DNA of 64,000 nt from Heligmosomoides polygyrus polygyrus. Taxonomy: Eukaryota; Nematoda; Chromadorea; Rhabditida; Heligmosomidae. Made by a program: the position numbers and the translations under genes. Numbering within the stretch: position 1 is the first letter of the stretch; each line of letters begins with the position of its first letter. The stretch lies in the NCBI GenBank assembly GCA_947396885.1, contig OX377205.1:70342969-70406968 (forward strand), written 5' to 3'. The notes beneath the pieces are model-generated. The model was not told the origin of the DNA and did no database searches. It saw nothing but the letters and a program-made list of their open reading frames with translations. Shown here in pieces: positions 20,390 through 31,149 of this stretch.

Positions 20390-23300
20390 TTCTTCTTCTT
20401 CTTATTCTTCAGCGTTTGTCCCGCATCGTCGCGGGGTCCGCTCTTCTGGTGTTACGACGCCACCTTTCCCGATCCTGCGCTTGATCAGGGTGGACTCCAG
20501 CTACTTTCATGTCCGTGTGTAACGTATCGGACCAACGCTGCTTCGGGCGTCCTCTAGGCCGCTTTCCAGATACTTCCAACTCAAGGCCTATCTTGCGGAC
20601 GCTGTCTTCTTTCCCACGCAGAACGTGGCCGTACCATCGCAAGCGAGCTTCGCGCATCTTGTCCGCTATCGGCGCGACACCGAACTTCTGCCGAATAGCA
20701 TCATTTCGAATGCGGTCCATGCGGGTGACTCCAGCCGTCCAGCGCAGCATCTTCGTCTCCATGACGCTGAGGCGCGTTTCAACTTCCTTAGTCGCAGGCC
20801 AACACTCAGCGCCGTACATCGCTACTGGCCGCACGACGGCTCTGTAAATCTTCGACTTCAGGTGCTCTGGGATCTTCCTATCGCAGAGCACGCCAGTCAG
20901 CGAACGCCACTTGGACCAAGCTGCACTCACGCGTGAGTCCACTTCAACCATCAGACCGCCGTCAGACGTTATTGCTGATCCCAGGTATTTAAACACCGAA
21001 GTGCGTGCAAGTTCAGTACCGTTAATCTTAATGGAGCCGGACTCGTTCACGTCAGTCGTTAGGTACTCGGTCTTCTTGACGTTCAATTTGAGTCCGAACC
21101 TCGCCAGACGGTCGCACCAAGCTTGCACCTGCCGCTCGAGATCGTCTTTGTCTTCGCAAGCGAGCATCACGTCATCAGCATAAAGCAGCGTCCATGGAAC
21201 AGGCTGCTGAAGATCTCGCGTAATGGCATCCATGACGACAACAAAGAGGAGCGGAGAAAGCGCTGAACCTTGGTGCACCCCAACAGAGATGGGAAACTCC
21301 ATTGAGGTTCCAGCTACAGCTTGCACTCTACTCTTTGGGCAAGAGTAGAGCATCCGCACCCACTCTATAAGTTCCTCAGGTACGTTGTGTCGTCGCAAGG
21401 CGTACCATATAACCTCACGCGGTACGCGGTCGAAAGCCTTCTCCAAGTCGAGAAAGGCGATATGCACCGGCTTCTGTCTCTCGCGATGCTTCTCCACCAG
21501 GAGGCGGGCGGCGTGTATAGCATCAATGGTCCCACAACCAGACACAAAGCCGCACTGGTTGTCGGAGAGCTTGACGATTTCACGGATCCTTCTATCGAGG
21601 ATTCGCTCGAAGATCTTCATGCTATGCGAAAGCAAGCGAATCGGACGGTAATTGGAGCAGTCCGCAGGACTGCCCTTCTTCTTCCAGATCGGAATCGTCG
21701 TACTGTTGTGCCAACACTTCGGTACTTTCTTCTCCTTTACTACCTGGTTGAAGAACTCAGTCAACCACTCAGCAGGATACCAGAGCTTCGACTTCCAAAC
21801 ATCGGCTGCCAGATCATCCGGCCCTGTCGCTTTACCAGGCTTCATCTTCTTCAGAGCCGCTTCTGTTTCCTTCACGGTGATCTTGTGAACGAGACCGTGA
21901 ACAGAAGCCACAGAAGGGATGGCCGGATGAGGAAATCCCATAGTGGAAATTTCCTCAAAGTAATCACGCCATCGCTTCAGCGCCTTTTTGCGGTCTGTCA
22001 GAAGATGGCCGCTCTCATCATTGATGCCAACAAACTTTTCAATGTCCTCAGATTGGCGATGGCGGGTCTTAGCAAGTCGGTACAAATACCGCTCACCATC
22101 GCGCGATTCGAGCTTTCGGTAGACATCACCATAATGAGTGGCTTTCGCAACAGCCACGGCTTTCTTTGCAGCCTTCTTCGCCTTCTGATACTCCTGCCAG
22201 TTGTCGGCTGTTCTGTCGCCGAGAAACACATGATACAGCGACTTCTTCTCTCGAACCTTCGCTTTCACATCGTCTGTCCACAGCCATGATGCTTGTCGAC
22301 TTTGCGTCGTCCAGGCTTCGTAGTGCCGAGTTCCAACCTTGCAGCTTGGCGTATCGCGTCGGTTGCTTTCTTCCAAGCTTCATCAACAGTCGTAACTGTC
22401 GGTAACCGCACGCAAGAAATCACAGCTGCTTCCTTCTCTTTCATTCGCCACCACTTGATTCTTGCAGCACCGCATCGCTCGACCTGCTTCAGCCTTGGAG
22501 AGGCGATCTTCAAAGTACAGATCAGCGGTCGGTGCTGTGGGGCGACCGTCTCATACGGCACGACCTTCGCGTCTGTGACAAGGCTCCGGTCGCGATCCTT
22601 CACAAGCACAAAGTCTATCTGAGACTTGGAGCTCCCACTATAATATGAGATGAGGTGGGAGTCGCGTTTTCGGAAAACGGTGTTCACAATGGTGAGGCTA
22701 TGCGATTCCGCATACTCAAGAATACGCTCACCATCGGAGTTACGAGACCCGTATCCGAAACCACCACCTACGTGCCCATTAAGGTCACCAGCGACTATGA
22801 TGACATCTTTCGACGGTACCTCTGCTGTCTTCTCATCAAGCAGGTTCCAAAACTCATCCTTGGCTTGATCGGAGCAGCCAGTCTGCGGAGCATACGCAGA
22901 GAAGAAGTGATAGAGTCGCTCTTTAGCGGCGACAACGATCTTCATCAATCGATCGTCAAAACGCTCGACGCTTACAATCGAGTCACGAAATCGTTCGGAG
23001 ACGATTATTCCGACACCACTGGTGGTCCTGGGATTTCCACATAGAACGGCCTTGAAGCCACGTCCTATGTCCCTTGACTTGCGGCAGGACCACCTCGTCT
23101 CCTGCACCGCACAGAAATCAACTCTTCTTCGCTCCAGTGCTTCAACCAACTCGCACGAGCGGCCCGTCAACGTACCCACATTCAGCGTAGCCACGCGGGT
23201 CCTGCTTACGTTACGGGACTTTCGGACTAGCTCAGTTGCCCCCCGATGCCGTCCTCGCACCAGGGACCCTCGCATACTTCTCACACTCGCCGGGCTTTGC

Positions 23301-23497
23301 GAGTGCGCGTCGGCTCCCGCGGACGCCGTAGCACTATCTCGAGAATCTTGACTTATCATACACCATGTGATGTGACATGGGTCTTCGTAGGCCGGCCTGT
23401 CACAAGGGCCTGTCGCCTGCATTCGAATGTCCGTGATTAGCTTAGCTCGCAGAGCGAGCAGTTTCCAGTGGCACCACGTGGAGGAACGGACATCGCC
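20390..23497 (-). mobile_element. Young RTE retrotransposon inserted in the older RTE
   Basis: The element is 3108 bp and flanked by a perfect 20-bp duplication, ACCGGAAACTCCCTCCCACC, at 20370-20389 and 23498-23517. Read on the minus strand it runs from a short 5' leader through an endonuclease and reverse transcriptase to a GAA-rich microsatellite tail (20390-20410). Removing it and one repeat restores continuity of the host RTE. The perfect duplication and almost intact coding frames indicate a recent insertion. Confidence 0.92.
20409..23422 (-). pseudogene. RTE endonuclease-reverse transcriptase, one frameshift
   Basis: The protein nicks target DNA and copies its RNA at the nick. The first part (from Met at 23422 or 23359 to about 22290) is an APE-type endonuclease: RVATLNVGTLTGR, FCAVQETRW with the catalytic Glu, SAYAPQTG, VAGDLNGHVG, SQIDFVLVKD and a C-terminal QHRPL where the family has a catalytic His. 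The second part (22376-20409) has FLDLEKAFDRVP, HQGSALSPLLF and the catalytic YADDVMLA, then a C-terminal domain ending ADPATMRDKR. The two frames overlap at 22376-22265. The switch is near 22290, where KVDK in one frame continues as QASWLWTDD in the other, so a single-base indel explains it. No other disruption was seen. It may be a real mutation or an assembly error. Confidence 0.88.
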
Positions 23498-23517
23498 ACC
23501 GGAAACTCCCTCCCACC

Positions 23518-26311
23518 ACGACACGGAAACTGCCTATTCGTCTGCTCTTAAAACTCATTCGATCGCATCTGAGCAGGATCTTCGGACACTGCTTTACAGA
23601 AGCCGCAACATCAAATACGACGTTATCGCCCTGCAGGAAACGAAAGGCAGAACGGAAACCATAAGAAGGACCGACCACAACGAGCTTCTCATTATCGGAG
23701 CAGAGGTGGACAGAAAGAATGTTGGCGGAGTTGGATTTCTCGTCAATTCGACAGTGCACCACCTAGTAGACTCTTACAAGATCATCAGTCCGCGAGTAGC
23801 TGTTCTTCGTCTGGAAACCAAAGATAAAGATCAAGATCAATCTCCATCATAAATGGATACGCTCCAATATCTGCGGCCACAGACGAAGAAAAGTAGGAAT
23901 TCTACAAGCTATTTGAAAGGACTGACAACGACGAGAAGAGCTACTACAAAGTTGTCGTTGGGGACTTTAACGCTACCGTCGGTACGAATGATCACGACGG
24001 ATGAAGGCTAGGACTACATGGAACTTCCTCAAGGAACGAAAACGGAAAGCACCTGATAGACTTCTTATCCGCGTGCCGTCTCAATCAGTGAAATTCTATG
24101 TTTGAGAAGCCTTCAAACCGACGATGGACCTGGGAAAGCCCAAATGGAGAAACACGTTCGGAGTTCGACCGTGTTCTTACAAATAGACGCTGGAGTCTGT
24201 TCGACGTCTCCGTGCTGCCTTCATTTGACACCGGCTCGGATCACCGTCTTGTCCGTGCGAAGCTGACTCTCAAAAAGAGGATGTTCAAGCGTGACACTCA
24301 TAAACCGGCACCGGTGAGGATCCCCACATTCAAGTCTGAGGAGTTGGAATATGCGATAAAGTCGTACGATTGGAATCTTCTTGAAGATCCATAGGAAGAC
24401 TACGACCTTCTCTCCAAAGGACTGTGAAATGCGCTAGCAGCTCTTGCGGAGCCACATCACCGTCTGTTTTAAGACTCAACGCACATGCGATTAAACTTTT
24501 GGAGCAAAGAAGAGCTGTTAAACTGGATCCTAATGCTTCCCATCTGGAAAAGTCACCATCTTGAAGGCCTGTCGAATTGCAGTGAAGGAGTCCATTCAAG
24601 CCTATAGAAGACTGAAGCTGTTAGAAGCCGCTGGGAAAGGTTTAAGCATAAAGCGCTGCAAACGAGATCTCTGCGACCAGAAGACAATAATATGGATAAG
24701 GATGGAACAACGCAAACGTCTCGAAGAGCGATGGAGGCCATCGTTCGAGAATTCTACACAGATCTGTTTCGTTCTTCCAGCACTGTCCCGAAATGCTTGA
24801 TGCCACCAGTACCTCCCATTCTGGAATCAGAAGTTGCTCATGCCTTCAGAAACATGAAGCCAGGCACTGCTCCCAGACCGGACGGCATTTCTACTGACCT
24901 CCTTTGTGCGGGTGGCAGTGCCCTCTGCTCACTTTTGTCAAGCACTTCAACCACTACCTTCGACTTGGTAGGATTCCGGAGTCATGGAAGGAGTCCAAAA
25001 CAGTTATAATCTTTAAAAAAGGTCAGCAGGAGGACATCAACAACTATCGACCCATCACCTAAGCCTTTTCTCGGTTGTGTACAAGATCATCACCAAGATA
25101 CTGCTCAATCGTATGGAGCGTTGCTCGGATGAGTATCAGCCAGTGGAGCAAGCAGGGTTTCGCAAGGATTTATACTACATGGACCATATTCATCAGACTG
25201 TCTCACAACTCATCGAAAGGAGCCGCGAATACCACCTCCCACTTGTCCTTGTCTTCGTGGATTACCGGAAAGCGTTCAACTCTGTGGAAATCAACGCCAT
25301 TCTGAACGCGCTTGTGCATGTTGGTATACCATCGCCCTACATCCGACTTCTCGACGAATGCTTCTCGAACACATCGACCACAATCCAGTTGTTCGATCGA
25401 AAGTTTAAGATTCCTATCGGGAAAGGAGTACGGCAGGGAGACACGATTTCTCCTAAGCTATTCACAGCAGCACTCCAGGATGCCATGAAGGACTTGAACT
25501 GGGACGATAAAGGCTACCTTGTCGATGGTAAACGGATCAGCAACATTCGCTTCGCCGACGATATTGTTCTCTTCTCTACCAGCATGACAGAAGTCGAGGA
25601 AATGCTGAACGAGCTCATTGTGGCAGGTATGAAGATTGGATTGGACATGAATATGTCCAAAACGCAGTTTATGGTCAACAGTGGTGTGACACGGGACTCG
25701 TAAGGTTAAATGGAGTCGCTCTACAACAGGTCGACTCCTACGTCTATCTGGGAAGAGAGCTTAACATGGATAACGACCTCGCTCCTGAAATCGCCCGCAG
25801 GAGACGCGCGGCATGGGCAGCCTTCAGTTCGATTCGCGAAGTCACCGATCAGGTCAAGGATGCCGGCCTCAAGGCCTCGATATTCAACGCCTCTATACTG
25901 CCTGCGATGTGTTACGCGACGGAAACCTGGCCCGACAACAAGACATTCGCCAGAGCAATGCAAACTACGCATCGTGCACTGGAGAGATGTCTTCTGAGGA
26001 CAAACCTTCGTCAGCAATGGCAGGAAGGCCTACGAAGCTCGGAGCTACGGGAGAAGTCGCAATTAGCAGACCCGCTGCAGTACATGAAGAAGTCCAAATA
26101 TCGCTGGGCCGGACACCTGCTTCGACGAAAGGACGATAGATGGAGTCTTCGTGTCACAGAATGGCTATCGAGAGACCATAAGAGACCGCTGGGACGACCG
26201 CCAACGCGATGGGCAGACTCATTCTCAAGATCTTTCAGAGAGCGGAGCCTGCCTCACTGGATGCAAGCAGCCAGAGATCGAGCGGTCTGGAAGAGTTGTG
26301 GTCCTCGCTGA
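23518..26311 (+). pseudogene. RTE endonuclease-reverse transcriptase, multiply broken
   Basis: This is the coding part of the older RTE downstream of the interruption. Endonuclease traces: YDVIALQETKGR near 23610, GGVGFLVNS, VVVGDFNATVG near 23950 and SDHRLVRAKL near 24240. RT traces: FVDYRKAFNSVE near 25255, GVRQGDTISPKLF and FADDIVLFS near 25550. The C-terminal region has CYATETW and RPLGRPPTRW near 26190. Stops or frameshifts fall at about 23850, 23890-24100, 24390, 25000-25060 and 25700. The few hundred coding bases before the interruption are at 20200-20389. Confidence 0.85.
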
Positions 26312-26366
26312 GAAGACCTCCAGCCGACAAAAGGACCATCAAAGTATCAAAGTATTATTACAAAAT

Positions 26367-26780
26367 TTCCCCGGACGATCAGTATCTATTCCAAACAAGG
26401 ATTCTCATTTTTTAAAGTTCTCCACCTCTGGTCTAAGGTATTCAATTTCTTGGAGCTTCAATGATTTAAGGCATAGAGCTCTGTGACATAATGGCAAGCC
26501 TTTCCACTCTCACTCTCGCCAAATATTTAAAAAAGGAGGAAACATTTAAAGTACTTAAAGCCTTCTGACCGGCCTCTAGCAGCGGTAGGGCTTAATTTCC
26601 GATGAATAAATTTTAAAGAATCCGGGTGTAGTGATCGCTTTCCTAGGTCCCACGGAGCGCTCTAGCGATCCCTAGTTAGTAAACTTAGCGAAGTTGTCTA
26701 AAAACGTACAGTAGGCTTCCTGGAGGCGATGTGCATAGGATAACCTCGTATGTGACCTGTAAGTTTGGGCTCAATCAATC
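26367..26780. other. Intronic sequence, nothing recognised
   Basis: No exon, repeat or transposon protein is visible between the RTE and the Lys-rich exon. Confidence 0.4.
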
Positions 26781-26782
26781 GG

Positions 26783-27237
26783 AGTCAAGCTCTGATGACT
26801 TTCCTTGATCTGATTCCGCACCCTTGTTGGAGAATCGCGGATCCTTCGGGTCGATCACGCCGTGCACGAAGCTGCTTTGATGAGGACGTGGAGTGGTCAG
26901 CTGCGGAACACCCGGCGGAGAGACGAGATGTCGAGGTGACTTCGTCTGCTCGCTCGTCGTTCCTGAAAGGCTCCAAACTTGTTGAGTTCTCTCCAGCCTT
27001 GCAAATGAACTTGAGAGGAAACGCGCCTATACGGTTGTTGAGTCTGTTCTGCTTCCGTCGGTGGCCTTTTCGGCCTTTCTTAGGAGTTCGGGACGACATC
27101 TTTTCTGTAGTAGGGGGAACATTGGTGGTGGAGGCAGCAGAGTACTCCTCTGGATGTTTCTTCTTATTCTTTTTGCCTTTGCCTTTTCCTTTTCGTTTTT
27201 TGGGTTTCTCCGCTATCTTGGCGATGGCATCTTTGTC
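26783..27237 (-). CDS. Lysine-rich exon, 3' boundary uncertain
   Basis: Acceptor CCTAATTCCAG precedes 27237 and the frame opens in phase 0, in agreement with exon 27637-27551 (…QRGEE). The first 25 residues are strongly basic (KPKKRKGKGKGKKNKKK, like a nuclear or nucleolar targeting patch), followed by Ser/Thr/Pro-rich sequence. The frame stays open to TGA at 26785-26783. No strong donor in phase 0 was found; GAA|GTCACC near 26935 is one weak option. This could be a terminal exon, or the last confident part may stop near 27050. Confidence 0.6.
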
Positions 27238-27278
27238 CTGGAATTAGGCCATGGAGAAACTGCATAAACAGCTAAATG

Positions 27279-27480
27279 CGAAAACTGAACGGCACATGTC
27301 GTGAAGGTGCGCAGCATTGGGAGGTGAAAATGCGCCAACCAGTCATAACCAGTCATAATCAAGCAAGCGCAGACCGTACCCACACCGGATAATGCCCCTC
27401 TGAATAGGACGCCCAATCGATGCGCCTTGATTGGCTGGCGCGTTGCCCTCCCTCCCCCCCCCCCCCAATGCTGTGCACCT
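27279..27480. repeat. Dispersed repeat, copy B with poly-C
   Basis: Resembles 17005-17130 plus 17836-17920 without the 700-base interruption. About 14 consecutive C at 27454-27468 occupy the place where copy A has poly-G. It lies in the intron between exons 27637-27551 and 27237. Confidence 0.55.
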
Positions 27481-27550
27481 CCGCGACACATACCGTCATA
27501 GAGCTTGAACAAATAGGTCAAGCCGAACAACCAGACGATTAGGCAGCTAC

Positions 27551-27637
27551 CTCTTCTCCTCGCTGCAGAATCTTACTGATGTAGACCAGCGGTGGTGCGT
27601 CGATGTCAATCTCAAGCATGTCGTCGTCGTCGTCACC
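27551..27637 (-). CDS. Internal exon, acidic, 29 codons
   Basis: Acceptor GTTCTAG and donor GAG|GTAGCT bound exactly 29 codons in phase 0. The residues begin GDDDDDMLEIDIDAPPL and end YISKILQRGEE, forming an Asp-rich patch directly before the Lys-rich exon. Phase matches both neighbours. Confidence 0.75.
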
Positions 27638-28024
27638 CTAGAACCGATCGATCTTTCTTGAAGCTTTAAAACTGAATAGCATTTAGGAAAGCTGTCAAGG
27701 CGAGGCGATATCTAGAGAAAGCGTAACGGCTAGGTGGAGGCAATCTACCGAACATCTGCTTTGGTCGCTACCATACATCTTGTGGTTGAATTCCCTATAT
27801 CAGCCTTGGACTGGTGAGAAACTGTGTGCAGCATGAAGCTGTAGCACTAATAAATACCGAGTAAATATTGAAGCCCTTCGAGATTTTGAGTCTGGAAGCA
27901 TTTTGAGTCGCTTCTAGTACATTAGTTTCAAGGCAGAGATGACGGTGAAAGCTGAGTACGTATCCGAATGCCTCTAAGAAGACCTCGTCATGTAGGCGGG
28001 TGCCCTAAGAAGTGAAGTGCCTAC

Positions 28025-28198
28025 CGCATTCCGCAGATAATATCCATTTTGACTCAAGACAAGGCAAAACTCATACATCTTCCTCACCATGTCGCTGATC
28101 GGCTTCACTCGGTTGCGAATCGTCTTCATTCGAAGAGAATCGCCCTCACCTGGGAGTAGTTGGGTGTTTGTCATGGTCACCATTGTAGTCGGTACATC
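28025..28198 (-). CDS. Internal exon, 58 codons
   Basis: Acceptor CACTTTCCAG and donor GCG|GTAGGC bound exactly 58 codons in phase 0. The segment begins DVPTTMVTMTNTQLLPGEGD, then a basic stretch (KTIRNRVKPISDMVRKMYEF) and a C-terminal CLVLSQNGYYLRNA. It joins in frame to exon 27637-27551. No family is recognised. Confidence 0.78.
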
Positions 28199-28242
28199 CT
28201 GGAAAGTGACTACAGCGTAATGGAGATGATGGATAAAAGAGA

Positions 28243-28360
28243 ATGATTAGGCGTCAATCGATTCACTTCCTAATGGAGTGTGCCACGCACTCTACTCTTC
28301 ATGATATCATGAGAGCATTCTGAATGCGTATTTGGGCTGTACAACAAACTGCATAAGCGG
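28243..28360 (-). mobile_element. SINE fragment, 3' part
   Basis: Matches the family body (GTGTGCCACGCACTCTAC … GAATGCGTATTTGG on the plus strand). The tRNA head is absent. Confidence 0.6.
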
Positions 28361-28746
28361 AATTTGACAGTTTTACGCAAGCTGATATTTGCCTAGCGGC
28401 TTGTCTGGAAGGTGCGCCAAGCATCGAGTCGTCGTCGGCTGCCGGCTGCTCAATATTCGTTGTATATTTTCTTAGTTGATGTCGATAAAGCTAGCCTTCA
28501 TGGTGTTTGTTTGTTTTAAATTTAGCTTGTTTTTACCAAGTAACTTCACCACTTATCGTTTTCCCGCAAGCATTTTCTTAAAAAATTGGAGACCTGAAAA
28601 ATATCGGATGTTTCAGTTTAGGCACTTCTGTTTTGTGTAAAAATAAAAATAATCCAAAGAAAATTTGTAAATTTGAATATCGCATATATTTGGTTAGCCA
28701 TGAAAGTAAGAAAAAATCCCGAAGAGAAATGCTTCTTGGACATCCC

Positions 28747-28876
28747 TTACAATGGAGGTCAATGAACGTCCCGTGGAAATTTGAAAACCGCTACGGTGCT
28801 TCTCAGACAATCCCCTACAACCCTCAATAAGTCACTTTTGAGATTGCCACGGGAAGTTCATTGACCTCCCTTGTTA
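28747..28876. repeat. 30-bp inverted repeat around a 70-base spacer
   Basis: The left arm 28747-28776 (core GGAGGTCAATGAACGTCCCG) pairs with 28847-28876 with a few mismatches. It could be a small MITE; no target duplication was assigned. Confidence 0.7.
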
Positions 28877-28984
28877 GATGAGCAGCTTTGACGGCTTCGT
28901 CTTAACTACATGGCATCACTCAAAGAATAGCGTTCTCGGATTTATAGAACGCAGAGTTCTTAATAGAATTCTGGTTTCATCTAA

Positions 28985-29255
28985 TCCACATGGGGCCCTG
29001 GAGGAGGCACCGACATTCATGTGAAGTTTTTGGCCAGGGTTCCTCGCCAGCCAAGGCTTCCACCCCGCATAGTCGATGAATTGATACCGATGTTGTCTGG
29101 AAAAGATAAGAAACCGACACATTCTTTGGCTAATCACTGTAAGTTATTGTAAAGGCCAAATACGCATTCAAATTGTCTCTGCGACATCCTTTGAATGCAT
29201 GTAGAGTGCGTGGCGCAGTCCACAAAGGGACGCCGTCCTTTATCGTTTTTCATCC
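28985..29255 (+). mobile_element. tRNA-derived SINE, diverged copy
   Basis: Shares GGAGGAGGCACCGAC, GGCCAAATACGCATTCAAAT, GTGCGTGGCGCA and the terminal GCCGTCCTTTAT with the family. The A box is lost. Confidence 0.7.
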
Positions 29256-29434
29256 ATACCCGCGCAACGGATTTCTTCTGGTGACTGGTGGACTTGGATC
29301 GAGGATCAAGGCCGACATTTTGCATCGAGGCATATCTAAACGAGTAGTGCTTATATTTGAAGGGGTACGCACTCTAGTTAACAATGAGTAAAATTTAATC
29401 AAATAAAAAACGGCTAAATAAACGTCGTTGAGAC

Positions 29435-29628
29435 GGTTCGAGGAACGAGAGTGATGTCGAACCTCTTCATTCGCTCGTGATACTCCTCATCGAAATAGTT
29501 CACGGGTGGGGCGCTATCCGACGGGAAGACTGGGATGCGAAGCACCTCGACCGACCGTCTCCTCAGCATATCTTCGTCAGCACCGGACGTAGAGAGTAGG
29601 GAGCATCGAAAGTCGAAGAAGAAGTACT
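29435..29628 (-). CDS. Probable exon, about 64 codons
   Basis: A minus-strand open frame follows TTCTTGCTCCAG. It reads YFFFDFRCSLLSTSGADEDM, a polar stretch, and FDEEYHERMKRFDITLVPRT. With the first AG (29628) the exon needs one leading base; with the next AG (29626) it is phase 0. Possible donor ACC|GTCTCA at 29435; otherwise the frame ends at TAG (29416-29414). Codon composition and sharp boundaries suggest a real exon, possibly upstream of exon 28198-28025. Confidence 0.5.
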
Positions 29629-29882
29629 CTGGAGCAAGAACAGTTGCAGTAAGGAACTTCAAGTACAAAGAAAGTATTCGAGCACATTTTTTTTGCAAAA
29701 TTTCGAAAAACTTTCGGACAATGGGCGCAATGATACGTTTGGATACTAACCAAGGCAGGTAGGCTGACTGCCGTGGCCTGAGAAGCCTAGCACTAAGGAT
29801 TTGTGCCATCTACTTCACAGCTATTACTAATCACGAAAATTCGATGTGCGTGTGCATTCACATGATCTTCTACCAGTTGTAC

Positions 29883-30892
29883 AATTACCAGAACATGGTG
29901 TCCCTGAAGAACTTATTGAGTGGGTGCGCATTCTGTACTCTTGCCCAAGGAGTCGAGTGCGAGCGCCAGCGGGCACCTCGACGGAATTTGCCATCTCTGT
30001 AGGGGTGCATTAGGGATCTGCGCTATCCCCACTGCTCTTCGTGGCCGTGATGGATGCGATCTCATGAGATCTCCAAACGGCAGCACCTTGGACGCTGTTG
30101 TATGCTGACGACGTCATGCTTGCATGTGAGGAGAAAGCCGAACTGAGCGACAGGCACAGGCGTGGTGCGATCGCTTGGCGTTGTTCGGTCTCAAGCAAAT
30201 CGGCAAAAAGACAGAGTACTTGACGACGGATGTGAACGAGCACGGATCTATTAAGATCAATGGTACTGAGCTCTCACGAGTTACATCTTTCAAGTATCTC
30301 GGATCAACGATCACGTCCGATGGCAGCCTAAAGTTGGAGGTGAACGCACGTGTGAGTGCAGATTGGTCCAAATCCAGCTCACTGACAGGAGCGTTTTGCG
30401 ACAGGACAATACCTGAGCACCTCAAATCGAAGGTTTATAGAATAGTCCGTACGGTGCTGAGCGCTGGCCCGTGACTAAGGAAATTGAGAACCGCCTTAGT
30501 GTGATGGAAACGAAAATGCTACGGTGGACGGCCGGAGTTACGTATTTGGTTCGCAACGACACCATACGACAGAGGTTCGGTGTCGCCCCGATAGCCAAGA
30601 AGCTGCGCGAAGCTCGACTTCGATGGTACGGCCACGTTCTGCGTGGGAAAGAAGACAGCGTCCGCAAGATAGGCCTTGAGTTGGAAGTATCTGGAAAGCG
30701 GCCTAGAGGACGCCCGAAGCAGCGTTGGTCCGATACGTTACACTAGATGCTTTGCACGTGGACTTAAAGATAGCTGGTGTACATCCTGATCAAGCATTTG
30801 ATCGGGAGAATTGGGGTCACCACAGCAGAAGAGCGAACCCCGCTGTCAAGCAGCAGGGACAGACGCTAGTGAAAATGATGATGATGATGAAG
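29883..30892 (+). mobile_element. 5'-truncated RTE, same family as the 20.4-23.5 kb copy
   Basis: Encoded residues run from VPEELIEWVR through SALSPLLF and LLYADDVMLACEE to RPRGRPKQRW, near-identical in layout to the minus-strand RTE, but with stops (e.g. near 30013) and small deletions. It ends in (GAT)n at 30877-30889 where the other copy has (GAA)n. It sits antisense in a presumed intron. Confidence 0.88.
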
Positions 30893-30972
30893 GTAAGTAA
30901 AGAAGTTCCTAATATTTCTGATGACTTTGAGCGTTAAAGATCTACTTATTTCTGCGTAATACATAGACGTAC

Positions 30973-31131
30973 CGCTTGCCAATTGCTTTGGCGATCACGC
31001 AAAGGCGAACACTTCGGCCATTTGGAATGATACATGCTCTGCCATAGCTTGTAATCCTTACCAGCACAGACACGCATGAAAAAATCTCCGCAGTTGATTT
31101 TCTTGACAGCGGCATGCCAAACGCAGTGGCT
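30973..31131 (-). CDS. Internal exon, 53 codons, Cys/Trp-rich
   Basis: The acceptor ends TTTAAG before 31131, and the strong donor GCG|GTACGT follows 30973; exactly 53 codons, phase 0. The segment has several Cys and Trp (HCVWHAAVKKINCG, FFMRVCAGKDYKLW, SKWPKCSP). Spacing hints at a small structured domain, but no family is assigned. Probably part of the same minus-strand gene. Confidence 0.65.
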
Positions 31132-31149
31132 CTTAAATTCACCGAAATG

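Larger units (their letters stand above)
20079..26352 (+). mobile_element. Full-length old RTE retrotransposon, split by another RTE
   Basis: The element consists of 20079-20389 plus 23518-26352, about 3.15 kb once the inserted minus-strand RTE and one copy of its duplicated target are removed. Near-identical 14-bp repeats flank it: TATTATTATAAAAT at 20065-20078 and TATTATTACAAAAT at 26353-26366 (13/14). It ends in short tandem ATCAAAGT-like units. The uninterrupted length matches a complete RTE, so this was a full-length insertion. Its coding frame is now broken many times. Confidence 0.8.

Noticed and set aside
21321..22289. 322-codon open frame on the plus strand
   Set aside because: It is the exact antisense of the RTE reverse transcriptase, whose minus-strand frame carries all the RT motifs.
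23427..23852. Independent gene head-to-head with the minus-strand RTE
   Set aside because: Its sequence is RTE endonuclease, and the shared 20-bp duplication shows it is the continuation of the interrupted plus-strand RTE.
29920..30425. Several short frames on both strands
   Set aside because: Shadows of the truncated RTE at 29883-30892.
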